The translations under genes and the position numbers were made by a program. Shown one piece after another: positions 13,201-25,104 of a stretch of 64,000 bases of DNA. Numbering within the stretch: the stretch's first letter is position 1; each line of letters starts with the position of its first letter. Below the pieces are notes generated by a model. The model ran no database searches. It was not told the origin of the DNA and worked only from the letters and a program-made list of their open reading frames with translations. This DNA is from Lumbricus terrestris (lineage: Eukaryota; Annelida; Clitellata; Crassiclitellata; Lumbricidae): NCBI GenBank assembly GCA_949752735.1, contig OX457053.1:428001-492000 (forward strand), read 5' to 3'.

Positions 13201-16200
13201 CCCTGTTGTATTCCTTGCCTCTAACTATGTATGTTTAGACTCAAAGATGACGATTCTAAGTGTACTGGAAGCTGAAAATTTGAAAAACCCGTATTTCGGT
13301 CGCCATTTTGGAAAATGGCCGCCATTGAATCCATGGAGAACAATTTCAATAGTTCTGTTGGAATCCTCGCCCTTAACTATGTATCTTTAGACACCAAGAT
13401 GGCGATTCTAAGTGTACTGGAAGCTGAGAAATTGAAAAATCCGTATTTTCTTCGCCATTTTAGAAAATGGACGCCATTGAAACCATGGGGAACATTTTCA
13501 ATGGTTCTGTTGTATTCCTTGCCTCTAACTATGTATGTTTAGACACCAAGATGACGATTCTAAGTGTACTGGAAGCTGAGAAATTGAAAAATCCGCATAT
13601 TTGTCGCCATTTTGGAAATTTGCCGCCATTGAAGCCATGCGGAACATTTTGAATGGCCCTGTTGTATTCCTTGCTTCCAACTATGTATGACTAGACACCA
13701 AGATGACGATTCTAAGTGTACTGGAAGCTGAGAAATTGAAAAATCCGCATTTTTGTCGCCATTTTGGAAATTGGCCGCCATTGAAGCCATGGGGAACATT
13801 TTGAATGGCCCTGTTGTATTCCTTGCCTCTAACTATGTATGTTTAGACACCAAGATGACGACTCTAAGTGTACTGGAAGCTGAAAATTTGAAAAACCCGT
13901 ATTTCGGTCGTCATTTTGGAAAATGGCCGCCATTGAATCCATGGGGAACATTTTCAATAGTTCTGTTGGAATCCTCGCCCTTAAGTATGTATCTTTAGAC
14001 ACCAATATGGCGATTCTAAGTGTACTGGAAGCTGAGAATTTCAAAATTCCGTATTTTCTTCGCCATTTTGGTAAATGGACGCCATTGAAGCCATGGGGAA
14101 CATTTTCAATGGTTCTGTTGTAATTCTCGCCCCTAACTATGTATGCTTAGACACCAAGATGACGATTCTAAGTGTACTGGAAGCTGAGAAATTGAAAAAT
14201 CCGCATTTTTGTCGCCATTTTGAAAATTGGCCGCCATTGAATCCATAGGGAACATTTTGAATGGCCCTGTTGTATTCCTTGCCTCTAACTATGTATGTTT
14301 AGACACCAAGAGGACGATTCTAAGTGTACTGGAAGCTGAGAAATTGAAAAATCCGCATTTTTGTGGCCATTTTGGAAATTGGCCGCCATTGAAGCCATGA
14401 GGAACATTTTGAATGGCCCTGTTGTATTCGTTGCCTCTAACTATGTATGTTTAGACTCAAAGATGACGATTCTAAGTGTACTGGAAGCTGAGAAATAAAA
14501 AAATCCGCATTTTTGTCGCCATTTTGGAAAATGGTCGCGATTGAATCCATGGGGAACATTTTCAATAGTTCTGTTGGAATCCTCGCCCTTAACTATGTAT
14601 CTTTAGACACCAATATGGCGATTTTAAGTGTACTGGAAGCTGAGAAATTCAAAATTCCGTATTTTCTTCGCCATTTTGGTAAATGGACGCCATTGAAGCC
14701 ATGGGGAACATTTTGAATGGCCCTGTTGTATTCCTTGCCTCTAACTATGTATGTTTAGACTCAAAGATGACTGATTCTAAGTGTACTGGAAGCTGAAAAT
14801 TTGAAAAACCCGTATTTCGGTCGCCATTTTGGAAAATGGCCGCCATTGAATCCATGGAGAACAATTTCAATAGTTCTGTTGGAATCCTCGCCCTTAACTA
14901 TGTATCTTTAGACACCAAGATGGCGATTCTAAGTGTACTGGAAGCTGAGAAATTGAAAAATCCGTATTTTCTTCGCCATTTTAGAAAATGGACGCCATTG
15001 AAGCCATGGGGAACATTTACAATGGCCCTGTTGTAACACCCGCCCCTAACTATGTATGCTTAGACACCAAGATGACGATTCTAAGTGTACTGGAAGCTGA
15101 GAAATTGAAAAATCCACTTTTTTGTCGCCATTTTGAAAATTGGCCGCCATTGAAGCCATGCGGAACATTTTGAATGGCCCTGTTGTATTTCTTGCCTCTA
15201 ACTTTGTATGATTAGACACCAAGATGACGATTCTAAGTGTACTGGAAGCTGAGAAATTGAAAAATCCGCATTTTTGTCGCCATTTTGGAAATTGGCCGCC
15301 ATTGAAGCCATGGGGAACATTTTGAATGGCCCTGTTGTATTCCTTGCCTCTAACTATGTATGTTTAGACTCAAAGATGACTGATTCTAAGTGTACTGGAA
15401 GCTGAAAATTTGAAAAACCCGTATTTCGGTCGCCATTTTGGAAAATGGCCGCCATTGAATCCATGGAGAACAATTTCAATAGTTCTGTTGGAATCCTCGC
15501 CCTTAACTATGTATCTTTAGACACCAAGATGGCGATTCTAAGTGTACTGGAAGCTGAGAAATTGAAAAATCCGTATTTTCTTCGCCATTTTAGAAAATGG
15601 ACGCCATTGAAGCCATGGGGAACATTTACAATGGCCCTGTTGTAACACCCGCCCCTAACTATGTATGCTTAGACACCAAGATGACGATTCAAAGTGTACT
15701 GGAAGCTGAGAAATTGAAAAATCTGCATATTTGTCGCCATTTTGGAAATTTGCCGCCATTGAAGCCATGCGGAACATTTTGAATGGCCCTGTTGTATTTC
15801 TTGCCTCTAACTTTGTATGATTAGACACCAAGATGACGATTCTAAGTGTACTGGAAGCTGAGAAATTAAAAAATCCGCATTTTTGTGGCCATTTTGGAAA
15901 TTGGCCGCCATTGAAGCCATGGGGAACATTTTGAATGGTCCTGTTGTATTCCTTGCCGCTAACTATGTATGTTTAGACACCAAGATGACGATTCTGAGTG
16001 TACTGGAAGCTGAAAAATTGAAAAATCCATATTTCGGTCGCCATTTTGGAAAATGGCCGCCATTGAATACATGGGGAACATTTTGAATGGCCCTGTTGTA
16101 TTCCTTGCCTCTAACTATGTATTTTTAGACACCAAGATGAAGATTCTAAGTGTACTGGAAGCTGAGATGATTTAAAATATGTAAACTGGTCGGCCATTTT

Positions 16201-16208
16201 GATAAATG
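10231..16208. repeat. 152-bp satellite with 608-bp higher-order units
   Basis: About 39 head-to-tail monomers of 152 bp. Each has TCGCCATTTTGGAAAATGG, CCGCCATTGAAGCCATGG, AACATTTT, TAACTATGTATG, AGACACCAAGATGACGATTC and TAAGTGTACTGGAAGCTGAG. Four diverged monomer types recur in fixed order, giving a 608-bp unit; marker positions of one type (10732, 11339, 11947) are 607-608 apart. A block of about 1.1 kb (about 11.7-12.8 kb) is repeated almost unchanged 1520 bp downstream. Because 152 is not a multiple of 3, no frame crosses more than one or two monomers, so the many 60-80-residue frames are not genes. Confidence 0.97.
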
Positions 16209-17025
16209 GCTGCGATTTGGGCCAGGGGTCAAATCTGTGATGGCGGTATAGCCAAATTTTATTCTTATGACATAGTATGTGCCAAATTTCATGCTTCTAT
16301 CACAAAGTGAACAATTTTTCACCAGGCCGCTCTACTAGTTTCTGTGGTCTGATGTTGGCATGTAAGCTACGCTAAAAGGTAAGGTTTTGACAAACGTTTA
16401 CATGATTGATTCCACAATCATAACACACCTAGACTTAGACTGGTGTCGCTCTTTGTCCAGTGCCCTTTGTGCGCCGACTGGCCGATTTGACCTCTGCTAG
16501 GGTCATAGCCAACCCTTTCTTTAATGACTCATTCATCTGGCATCATCTATGAAAGCGTAAACAGGATAACTGCACACTTAAGCTCCCACAGGCAAACCCT
16601 GCGGGGACAGTGTGTGGCACTTTTTTTCGGCGTAGTTTTACAAAACCCGTTTGCAGAAATGTCAAATTGTACCCACATGGAATTTGTAAGGGTACAATAC
16701 ACTAACAGATAGCCAACTTACAAGGCATTGATGGAAGGCTACATAATGAATATATTAGTGCATATTTCCCACCAGATGGCCGGATTTCACGAAAATGTTC
16801 ATCAGGGCAGAGTGTGTGGATTGTGTGTGCACACAGTTCACCCACTATACACACACCTTATGGGGACATGACCCCAGAAGGAAACCTTAATTGGACACTG
16901 GATATGCACAAATCAGAGGATTGCCGATGAATTCCATGTGGGGTCTTGAAAAATGTACCCACAAGACATTGCGACCCCGGAAGGTAGGTTTTGAACTCAT
17001 GAAAGGCAGCGTAAGGTAGTGGATA
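16209..17025. other. Unique sequence after the satellite
   Basis: The first 60 bases still echo the satellite (GGCCATTTTGATAAATGGC). The rest is non-coding with no recognised element. Confidence 0.5.
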
Positions 17026-17176
17026 CAAGAGCACATACACACACATCCACATACACACACACACATCCACATACACATACACACACATCCACACACACAT
17101 CCACACACACCCACACACATCCACATACACACACAAATGCCTTTTAACTGTCGTCGTCGTCGTCGTCGTCGTTGGG
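17026..17176. repeat. CA-rich array and short (CGT)n run
   Basis: CACACATCCACATA-type units to about 17135, then CGT repeats at about 17152-17172. Confidence 0.9.
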
Positions 17177-17267
17177 ACATTTTCGTTTCGTCTGCAATTA
17201 TTGAAGATGACTGACGTATGATTGACGATATGATGTTGATGTCCAACTTAATCGCTGTCGACTTTTG

Positions 17268-17380
17268 CGCCACGCCACCCTCCGCCACCGCCGCTGTCAC
17301 CGCTGTCACCACCACCCCTCCGCCACCCCTCCGCCACCGCCGCTGTCACCGCTGTCACCGCCACCCCTCCGTCGTCTGCT
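17268..17380. repeat. C-rich imperfect tandem duplication
   Basis: The block CGCCACCGCCGCTGTCACCG is present twice (about 17281 and 17331) in CCGCCACC-rich sequence. Confidence 0.75.
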
Positions 17381-17619
17381 CCGTTTCTCTCCCACCGGTG
17401 ACCGACCGTCAGCTGTTGAAGGAAGTTCTCGGCGCCCCTCCAACAGTCGTCGTCCAATAACTAAACGCCATCGCCACCGGTGGGGGTGCTTTGTATCGGC
17501 TGAAAGCCGTTCCTCTTGACACCCACCCCTCCCCTCCTCCTCCGCTCACCGACAATTTTATCTACTGCACAGTTTAAAGCTCTGACTTGATTCCACTTAA
17601 CCGATTTCGGTCATTATCG

Positions 17620-17702
17620 CCGTCAGCATCAGCAGCAGCAACAGCAGCAGCAACATCAGCAACAGCAGCAGCAGCAGCAGCACCAACAGCAGCAGCAGCA
17701 TC
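17620..17702. repeat. (CAG)n/(CAA)n triplet repeat
   Basis: Interrupted CAG and CAA triplets. There is no surrounding exon signal. Confidence 0.85.
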
Positions 17703-17875
17703 AGTATATACAGTAGGTAGAGTAGAGTGTAGGGGCTTCAGCACTTCTGTCGCGAGTGGCTGTTCACCTCCTCCTCCCTCCTTTCCTCCTTTCCTGTTCT
17801 CAATTCAACGCTTATGGATACATTGATGGATGATGGGAAATAATCCATCTCTTCCGGACTTCACGAGCACAATGC

Positions 17876-17945
17876 CCCCCACCACCACCACCACCACTAC
17901 CACCACCAACACCATCACCACCACCTCCACCACCACCACCACCGC
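17876..17945. repeat. (CCA)n triplet repeat
   Basis: CCACCA units with a few CTA and ACA interruptions. Confidence 0.85.
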
Positions 17946-18099
17946 AGGCAATGATGGTAGCAATGCCTCCCTCCTCCTCTGCCATTTCGGTCTGTAGTCG
18001 ATCAGGCCATGGCAGGCTGACCACCGGACCCGTTCGGCCACGAGGCAGGCAGGTCCGAGAGTTGGGTGGGGGAGAGAGATAGAGAGACAGATAGACAGA

Positions 18100-18328
18100 C
18101 ATACATACATACATACATACATACATACATACATACATACATACATACATACATACATACATACATACATACATACATACATACATACATACATACATAC
18201 ATACATACATACATACATACATACATACATACATACATACATACATACATACATACATACATACATACATACAAACATACATACATACATACATACATAC
18301 ATACATACATACATACATACATACATAC

Positions 18329-18359
<31 letters not shown>

Positions 18360-18418
18360 CATACATACATACATACATACATACATACATACATACATAC
18401 ATACATACATACATACAT
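18100..18418. repeat. (CATA)n microsatellite, about 80 units
   Basis: Almost uninterrupted CATA over about 320 bases with single substitutions near 18272 and 18328. It lies 400-700 bases upstream of the neuropeptide promoter. Confidence 0.98.
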
Positions 18419-18740
18419 GTACATACATAATACATACACAGACACAGGCACACAGACACAGGCACAGAGACAGACAAAGGCAAAGACGAAAAGAGAACGA
18501 AATAGGCATAGAGAGAGAGAGGCACACAGCCAGACAGAGAGACACAGACAGAGACGAGAGAGGTATGGAAGGAGGACGGAATAGGGAGAGGGACAGAGGG
18601 ATTAAGGAGACAAAATGGAAAGGGAGACGGAAAGAGAGGAATGTAGGAAGGGAGAGAGGCGATTGGTTGATGGCTGCGTACAAGTCGTGAGTAGGCGACG
18701 CCTGGAAAGAGGACGAGGCGGAGAGATGTCTGGAGGCAAG

Positions 18741-18810
18741 GAGGAGGGAGGAACATGGGAGGAGGGAGGAACATGGAGGAGGGAGGAACATGGAGGAGGG
18801 AGGAACATGG
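18741..18810. repeat. Promoter-proximal minisatellite
   Basis: Four units of about 16-17 bases of the type GAGGGAGGAACATGGAG. The array ends 14 bases before the TATA box of the neuropeptide gene, so length changes would alter promoter spacing to upstream elements. Confidence 0.85.
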
Positions 18811-18823
18811 AAGACAGTTCCAC

Positions 18824-18852
18824 TATAAAAGTTGCAGCGACTGCCAGTCAGT
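18824..18852 (+). promoter_or_regulatory. Core promoter of the neuropeptide gene
   Basis: A TATA box TATAAAAG (18824-18831) is followed by an initiator TCAGT (18848-18852), with the likely start at A18850. The 26-base spacing is the standard one for animal TATA/Inr promoters. Transcription from here gives a 5' leader of about 215 bases with a CTT/CTC-rich run before the first ATG at 19065. Inferred from motifs and spacing only. Confidence 0.7.
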
Positions 18853-19064
18853 CGTTCTTTCAGTTTCCAAGTTCGACGAAGTTACTCACGGAAACTATTC
18901 AGCTATTCATTCGGATCTCAAAGCATCGAACGAGAGAGAGACAGAGAGAGAGAGAGACAGCTGCTGCAGACGAGTGTGTTCCAACACCTACTTCTTCTTC
19001 TTCTTCTTCTTCGTCGTCTTCTTCTTCATTCCGTCAGCAAGAGTGACGAAGTCGACAAGAAGAT

Positions 19065-19116
19065 ATGTTCGTCATGAAGTCTTTACCGCTTCTTCTCATC
19101 GCAAATTTCCTCTACG
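19065..19116 (+). CDS. Myomodulin-like precursor, coding exon 1 (signal peptide)
   Basis: Encodes 17 residues, starting MFVMKSLPLLLIANFLY, plus the first base of a Gly codon. The exon ends at a clean donor (TACG|GTAAAT). Joined in phase 1 to exon 2 at 25105, the sequence continues with Gly-Ser-Val-Val-Val-Ser-Ser, completing a signal peptide with a basic start and a hydrophobic core of about 17 residues. This matters because exon 2 alone has neither an ATG nor a secretion signal. Two in-frame ATGs exist (19065 and 19074); the first is used here and either would work. The exon follows the promoter at 18824 with no intervening stop problem. The exon pairing is inferred from phase, splice sites and biology; transcript data are needed to prove it. 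Confidence 0.75.
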
Positions 19117-19959
19117 GTAAATTTATTTACTTACCAAATCTCCAGACATTCTTTGTAGGACACAATATTTTGATGTTACGAAACATAATTATCTTGAGTT
19201 ATTCAACGAAAAGAGACCTAGGCTCAGTTCAGTTGCGTGAAAGTATTCTTCGGTGTCTTCTCTTTTTTATACATTGACTTCACGGTGGCGCATTCTCCAT
19301 TGCATGTAACGCTCACAGAACATTCATAGACATAGTAGACATATTTTTATTGATCCCAACAATTCAATTGTACATAATACTTAACAAAGCATAAACATAA
19401 TCAGCTATAAACAAATACTCAACGTGAATATCGAATCATACTAAAATAATAAATTTTCTGTGGATTTAGTTGATGTTCCTATAATTAATCGATGTCATAA
19501 TCGGTTGATTCTCGCGCATGGTCAGTTCCATGAAATCAGTTCTTTCTAATAATTATGCATCAATTCGTCAACTAAACAACATTTCAATCGCATACGTCTA
19601 AATTTATCTGCGCTTATTAATTTTCATTCATGCTGTGGAAATTACAAAGTACTTGATGGTAGCATTCGAACGGACTCTGTCGATCCCGTTAACTACCTTG
19701 GTATCCCACAGTTATATACTAGTCCTCTGTGTAAGTGAACGCATCTAACCTGGTCCTCCATTCAAACCGGGTCCTTCAGTGACCTGGGATCCATTCAAAC
19801 GGGGACCTTTATGGCGCGGCGCTCATTCAGTGGGGCACGATCAATATATAAAATCATGTAGGCCTATTACATTTCGAAGCTCCGAATTTGCAATAACGGA
19901 GGAGAGGACCGACTCTCTTAGCTCGAGGTCAAGGTAAGACTCGCTATTGAACCGTGAAT

Positions 19960-20032
19960 GCATTGTTAGAATGCATTGTTAGAAGGCATTGTTAGAAGGC
20001 ATTGTTATAATGCCTCTTCATAAGGCCCTGTT
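19960..20032. repeat. 16-bp minisatellite, four units
   Basis: Units of the type GAATGCATTGTTA / GAAGGCATTGTTA in tandem. Confidence 0.8.
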
Positions 20033-20481
20033 AGACGTCATAACATCACCCGGCATTCAGGAGACTGTCGTGCACAAAATTGCAAGCAATGTCTGAGTTG
20101 AAGACGATCTATTAGACAGTCTCGATGGAGTCGATCTGCATTGGATAGAAAAGTGGCGACAGTCTATAGATAATATCGTCTGGTAGCTGTCTACTTTGCC
20201 ATTATAACTTTTATAAGAGAGATGATTATCTCTTGTTTATCACGTGGTGAGGCGGTGCGTTCTTGTCCGAAGCGGTTTTTCTTTTCTTTTGACTTCCATG
20301 GCGAAATCATCCAACAAGCGAACAGCAGAAGACAAGAGTTCGGGTCAGGGTTAGTTTTAGGGTTTATGGTAAGGGTTAAGTGCTATAATGGTAAGGGTTA
20401 AGGATGGATTGGCGTTCATGTGAAAGTAACATCTGCTGAGTGATCGTTGACTTTAAAGAACTCTGCTATCGATGAAGAACA

Positions 20482-20657
<176 letters not shown>

Positions 20658-21062
20658 CTTTTAGTTATCACTAACATGTTACTCCTTATATTATGCAAAT
20701 CTATAGAATACATTATGAAACAGAGCCAAGGCTCATTAAAAAAGACGAAAATTTTCATGAAAAACATGAAAACACCGAAGAAAGATGTTCAGAAGCTCAT
20801 GACAATCTTAACCTGACGAAACGCATGACTTCTACTCGCAGCAGATGACAATAAAGGCCCTGACGTTAAACCAGATAGGTTACTGATGATTGAGAAGTGT
20901 TTCTGTAGACTCTATCAAACCTTACTCTCATTTAAAGTCTGAAAACAATAAAATCGATATTAATATTCAATGGAGATCGAGTCACAAAGGCAATTATGAC
21001 AACGCATGCAAATAAAACCTAAAGAATCAGGAATGAACAGTTAATAAGATGGCAGTGGCTGC

Positions 21063-21064
<2 letters not shown>

Positions 21065-21128
<64 letters not shown>
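21065..21128. repeat. (ATT)n microsatellite, second tract
   Basis: About 21 ATT units inside the same intron. Confidence 0.97.
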
Positions 21129-21130
<2 letters not shown>

Positions 21131-21295
21131 TTGTCTGAGTATCTGCTCCTCTGTTGACTCATTGTACGCCTTTCTAGCTATGCCTCTCTCTCTTCTCTAT
21201 ATATATATATGTATATATATATACATGTAACTATGCCTATCTGTCTCTGCATATATATATATATGTGGAATTACTTTACCGACTCCGTGTTTCTC

Positions 21296-21535
21296 AGCCC
21301 ATCTCCAACCGATCCGCTGCAATTGTTCGGCGATGCCTTCTTGCCAAGTTCTTGGTCACTTCTATTAGACAGCGCCGAGCCTTTTCGATTGTGGGTACCT
21401 TCATTTGACCTACCATTAGAATAATAAGTTACTTAAATCTCACTTTTTGCCAACTGTGGTTTGGGTGGGCGGGGAGTGCCTCCGAGTAGATCTCTTAAAG
21501 AGGCGTTATATAAATTCTCGGAATGAATGAGTAGA
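21296..21535 (+). pseudogene. LINE (CR1/L2-like) 3' end relic
   Basis: One frame reads RQRRAFSIVGTFI, then a stop, and later AGSASE followed by the true stop. This is the C-terminal ORF2 pattern also seen at 53540 and 62620. The 3' untranslated tail follows (CCTCCGAGTAG, then AGAGGCGTTATATAAAT) and ends in GAATGAATGA. At least one in-frame stop shows it is dead. Confidence 0.7.
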
Positions 21536-22182
21536 CTATAGCGTACATGTATGTACGCATGTATGTAAATATGTATGTGAGTATGTTAGCAGTTACACTA
21601 TAATTATCGCCTTTCTGCAGTACCTTACCAGAGGTGCTACCTGTAACAAACTAAATGACATATATATATATAATATAGGATGAAGCAATCGCAATCGTAA
21701 TCGTAAACTCGAAATTTCTAAAGCGCCACTCGAAAGCCAAGCGCGGGGCACCAGCTTATTCCCGAGCGCTACGTTGTGTTAGAAGGGTTGTCCGTAACGA
21801 CTGGTTGTAAGATATCTCACAAAACAACGATGACTCTTAAGTTCAACTTAGAGACCTCTGTAATGCGAACGGACTACAATACATCTATCACAGTCGATGC
21901 TATATTATTATTTGCAACAAACAGTTCAGCCAGAAATCGGCTCTAGATCCACGAAAACAGATTCAACAGATTTCCGATTGACATCATGAACCAATCGCAT
22001 AAATTATTATTTCTTGTGCCAGTAAAATTTTAACCGTTATTTTATCTCTGTTTAATCGATGATCACTTGATTATCATTCATCTTTGTTAGTAAATTTACT
22101 GATCCGAATAACTTACTAAGTGTCTTAATGACTGATCAAAACACTTTGCATCTATGTCAGATCAATGTTTGCGAAGTTTTGC
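21536..22182. other. Intronic sequence, nothing assigned
   Basis: AT-rich. A short TATATATA run occurs near 21661-21670. No element ends or coding signal. Confidence 0.5.
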
Positions 22183-22340
22183 AGACAGAGACAGACAGAG
22201 ACAGACAGAGACAGACAGAGACAGACAGAGACAGACAGAGACAGATAGTGACAGAAAGAGTAAGAAACAGACAAACAGGGACAAAGAGAGCGTGAAAGCA
22301 GTCAGAGAGCGAGACAGGCAGACAGACAGACAGACAGGCA
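22183..22340. repeat. (GACAGACA)n array
   Basis: Perfect ACAGAG/ACAG units at 22183-22247, a degenerate middle, and CAGA units to 22340. Confidence 0.9.
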
Positions 22341-23475
22341 GAGGCAGCATGAAAGCAGTCAGTTAGGTGTGACAAAAGAGTTGCCTCCATTTCCCCCAGC
22401 ATGCAGTTGGTTATAATAACAGAGTGATCGCATAACAGTGTTTCCTGCGTTGATCTTCATTCGTCTCTAATTCTCTATCGGGATTAATAAACCATCGCAA
22501 CAGTAGCAGTAACGATGATTCGTCGAAAGTTCAAGTAATAAGACAACAAACTTATAATAATAATATTATTATTGTGTGTTGCATTTTCTATCTCAATGGA
22601 GAAATCCATTTGAAAAGTTGATCCAATAAAAATCAATATAATAATTATGACCCATTCACATCGCAATCTACATGTAATTATATGTTTATGGTACCCATAA
22701 TCTTGTATACGTTCTATATACACAATACATATATATATATAATTATATACAATATGAATGTGTATATAATTATCTTTGTATGTCTATATGTAGGCCTATA
22801 GTGTTAATTTTTTCCGACCTTCTCTCTCTTGTCACTCACATCGTCATAAATCCGATTCGATTCATTCAATTTCCTTCCGTAGGTCATTTGGCATCGGACC
22901 CTCTTTCATGTCCCTCTCCACGGGTTCCTCTGTCTGTCTGTCTGTGGTGGATGAGGTCAAAGCTCCGTGAGCGCATGTTCGATGTCTATCGAATTCCCTC
23001 CTCTGTCCATCCTTCTCCTCCTCTTTCGCCCCTGCTCATCAGAGTAATTCGATCTGACGAGGTGAGAGGACCCCGCAAACAAATTGGACTTAATTCAAAA
23101 TGACAACTGATCTACTCATCCATCCATCCATCCATCCATCCTTCCATCGCTTCATATAAATAATTATCATCTCTCGATATTCCTCGTCCGTTGCCGCCAG
23201 GAAATTCACTTCCGCTAACGGTGGAGAATCCACCTGATTCGATTACGAAGACCTGGAAAGGTGGATGAGGAGGGGAAGCGGTGGCGGTGTGGGACGGGGG
23301 AGGTCGGGTTATGATGGGACGATGCTCGGAGTGGGACTACTGCACGTCGCCGCAGGTTCACGCAACACCATCAGGGAGTCTCTATCATCGAATCAACTCA
23401 GCGAATCAAGTTAACTATACTCTCTGTCCCACGAGCCTACGTCTCTATTTCTCTATCTCATTTTCTAACTCCTCC

Positions 23476-23477
<2 letters not shown>
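22341..23477. other. Intronic sequence, nothing assigned
   Basis: Contains a short (CCAT)n run near 23120-23140. I see no gene. Confidence 0.5.

Positions 23478-23568
<91 letters not shown>
23478..23568. repeat. (AC)n microsatellite
   Basis: About 45 uninterrupted AC units. Confidence 0.98.
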
Positions 23569-23569
<1 letters not shown>

Positions 23570-24001
23570 CCTTTCTCTATTTGCAACTCTGCCTCTAACT
23601 CCCTATCTCTCATCAGGTTGTCATTACTTGTGACTGCTTCACTCGATTTGAGTTTAACAACTTTGTGCGGCGGACGACAGGGACTAACAAAAGAAGCAAC
23701 GAATACAATGTTAAGGATATCGCCAGATTAGAACAAACAGACAAACAGACAAATAGATAAATTAGACAAAAGAGGAAAGAAGCCAAAAAGATGAGGAGCT
23801 ATACTGAAAGATCAACAACAGTTAACGGTCGACAGAACTGAGTTCGAAGATATAATATAATAATATTATAATATCGATGAGGGTCGATAAGATTCGATAA
23901 GTTTGTACACAGTGCGAATGAAAAATAGGACAAGTTGGAGGACAGGTTGGATAGCAAGGGACAAGGAGGACGAGGAGTAGCGCATTGATGACACAAGTTC
24001 A

Positions 24002-24002
<1 letters not shown>

Positions 24003-24037
<35 letters not shown>

Positions 24038-24038
24038 G

Positions 24039-24071
<33 letters not shown>
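24003..24071. repeat. (AC)n microsatellite, interrupted
   Basis: Two AC blocks separated by AGTGTC. Confidence 0.96.
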
Positions 24072-24072
<1 letters not shown>

Positions 24073-24227
24073 CTGAACTTAGAAATGGATTGGATGTGAC
24101 GTGGTGCAGAGGAAGATTTTAGTAATCTCTAGTAATCTGCAATCGAATCGATGCCAATTTCTCGTTCAATTCACTCTGCCACTACATCTGTAAAGGAACT
24201 ACGACTAACGGCTGTCGGTCTTTGCAC

Positions 24228-24920
24228 GTCCCTATGTGTCTCTCTATGTCTCTCTTTGTCTCTCTGTGTCTCTTTGTGTCTCTATGTGTCTCTCTGTGTC
24301 TCTCTATGTCTCTCGATGTCTCTTTGTGTCTCTCTCTCTCTATGTCTCTTTATGTCTCTTTGTGTCTCTTTGTGTCTCTGTGTCTCGCTGTGTCTCTCTG
24401 TCTCTCTGTGTCTCTCAATGTCTCTCTGTGTCTATTTATGTCTCTTTGTGTAGAGACACAAAGAGACATAGAGAGACAAATAGGATTGACACAAATGTGT
24501 CTCTGTGTCTCTCTATGTCTTTCTATGTCTCTTTGTGTCTCTCTGTGTCTCTTTATGTCTCTTTGTGTCCTCTGTATCTCTGTGTATCTCTATGTCTCTT
24601 TGTGTCTCTCTATGTCTCTTTGTGTCTCTCTGTGTCTTCCTGTGTCTCTCTGTGTCTCTCTATGTCTCTCTGTGTCTCTTTATGTCTCTTTGTGTCCTCT
24701 GTATCTCTGTGTATCTCTATGTCTCTTTGTGTCTCTCTATGTCTCTTTGTGTCTCTCTGTGTCTTCCTGTGTCTCTCTGTGTCTCTCTGTCTCTCTGTGT
24801 CTCTCTGTATCTCTGTGTCCCTCTGTGCCCTGTGTCTCTCTATGTCCCTCTGTGTCTCTCTGTGTCTCTCTATGTCTATGTGTCTCTCTATGTCTCTGTG
24901 TCCTAATGTGTCTCTGTGAT
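24228..24920. repeat. TGTCTCTN array, about 700 bp
   Basis: Degenerate 8-10 base units (TGTCTCTCTA, TGTCTCTTTG and similar). A block of about 125 bp starting near 24550 is repeated near 24678. A short reverse-oriented patch at 24452-24480 (AGAGACACAAAGAGACATAG) creates an inverted repeat inside the array. It lies about 185 bases upstream of exon 2. Confidence 0.92.
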
Positions 24921-25104
24921 GTAGTTGCAGTCAAACATCTATCTCACTACGCACATCATTATCTCCGTGTCCTTCTCTCTGTCTCTCTGTCTCTCTGTCT
25001 CTGCCTCTCTGTGCCAGCGTCACCCAATCTCACATAATATCATAGACTGGGTTACACTGCATCGCATCCTACATAACATAATTGCATTTCGTAATCGTCT
25101 TCAG

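Noticed and set aside
10270..16086. Family of 60-80-residue proteins ending in PLKPWGTF or PLKPCGTF
   Set aside because: Each sits in one 152-bp satellite monomer. The period is not a multiple of three, frames exist on both strands, and no start or splice context is present.
17805..18791. Reverse frames of more than 300 residues
   Set aside because: Almost entirely the ATGT complement of the CATA array plus C-rich triplets.
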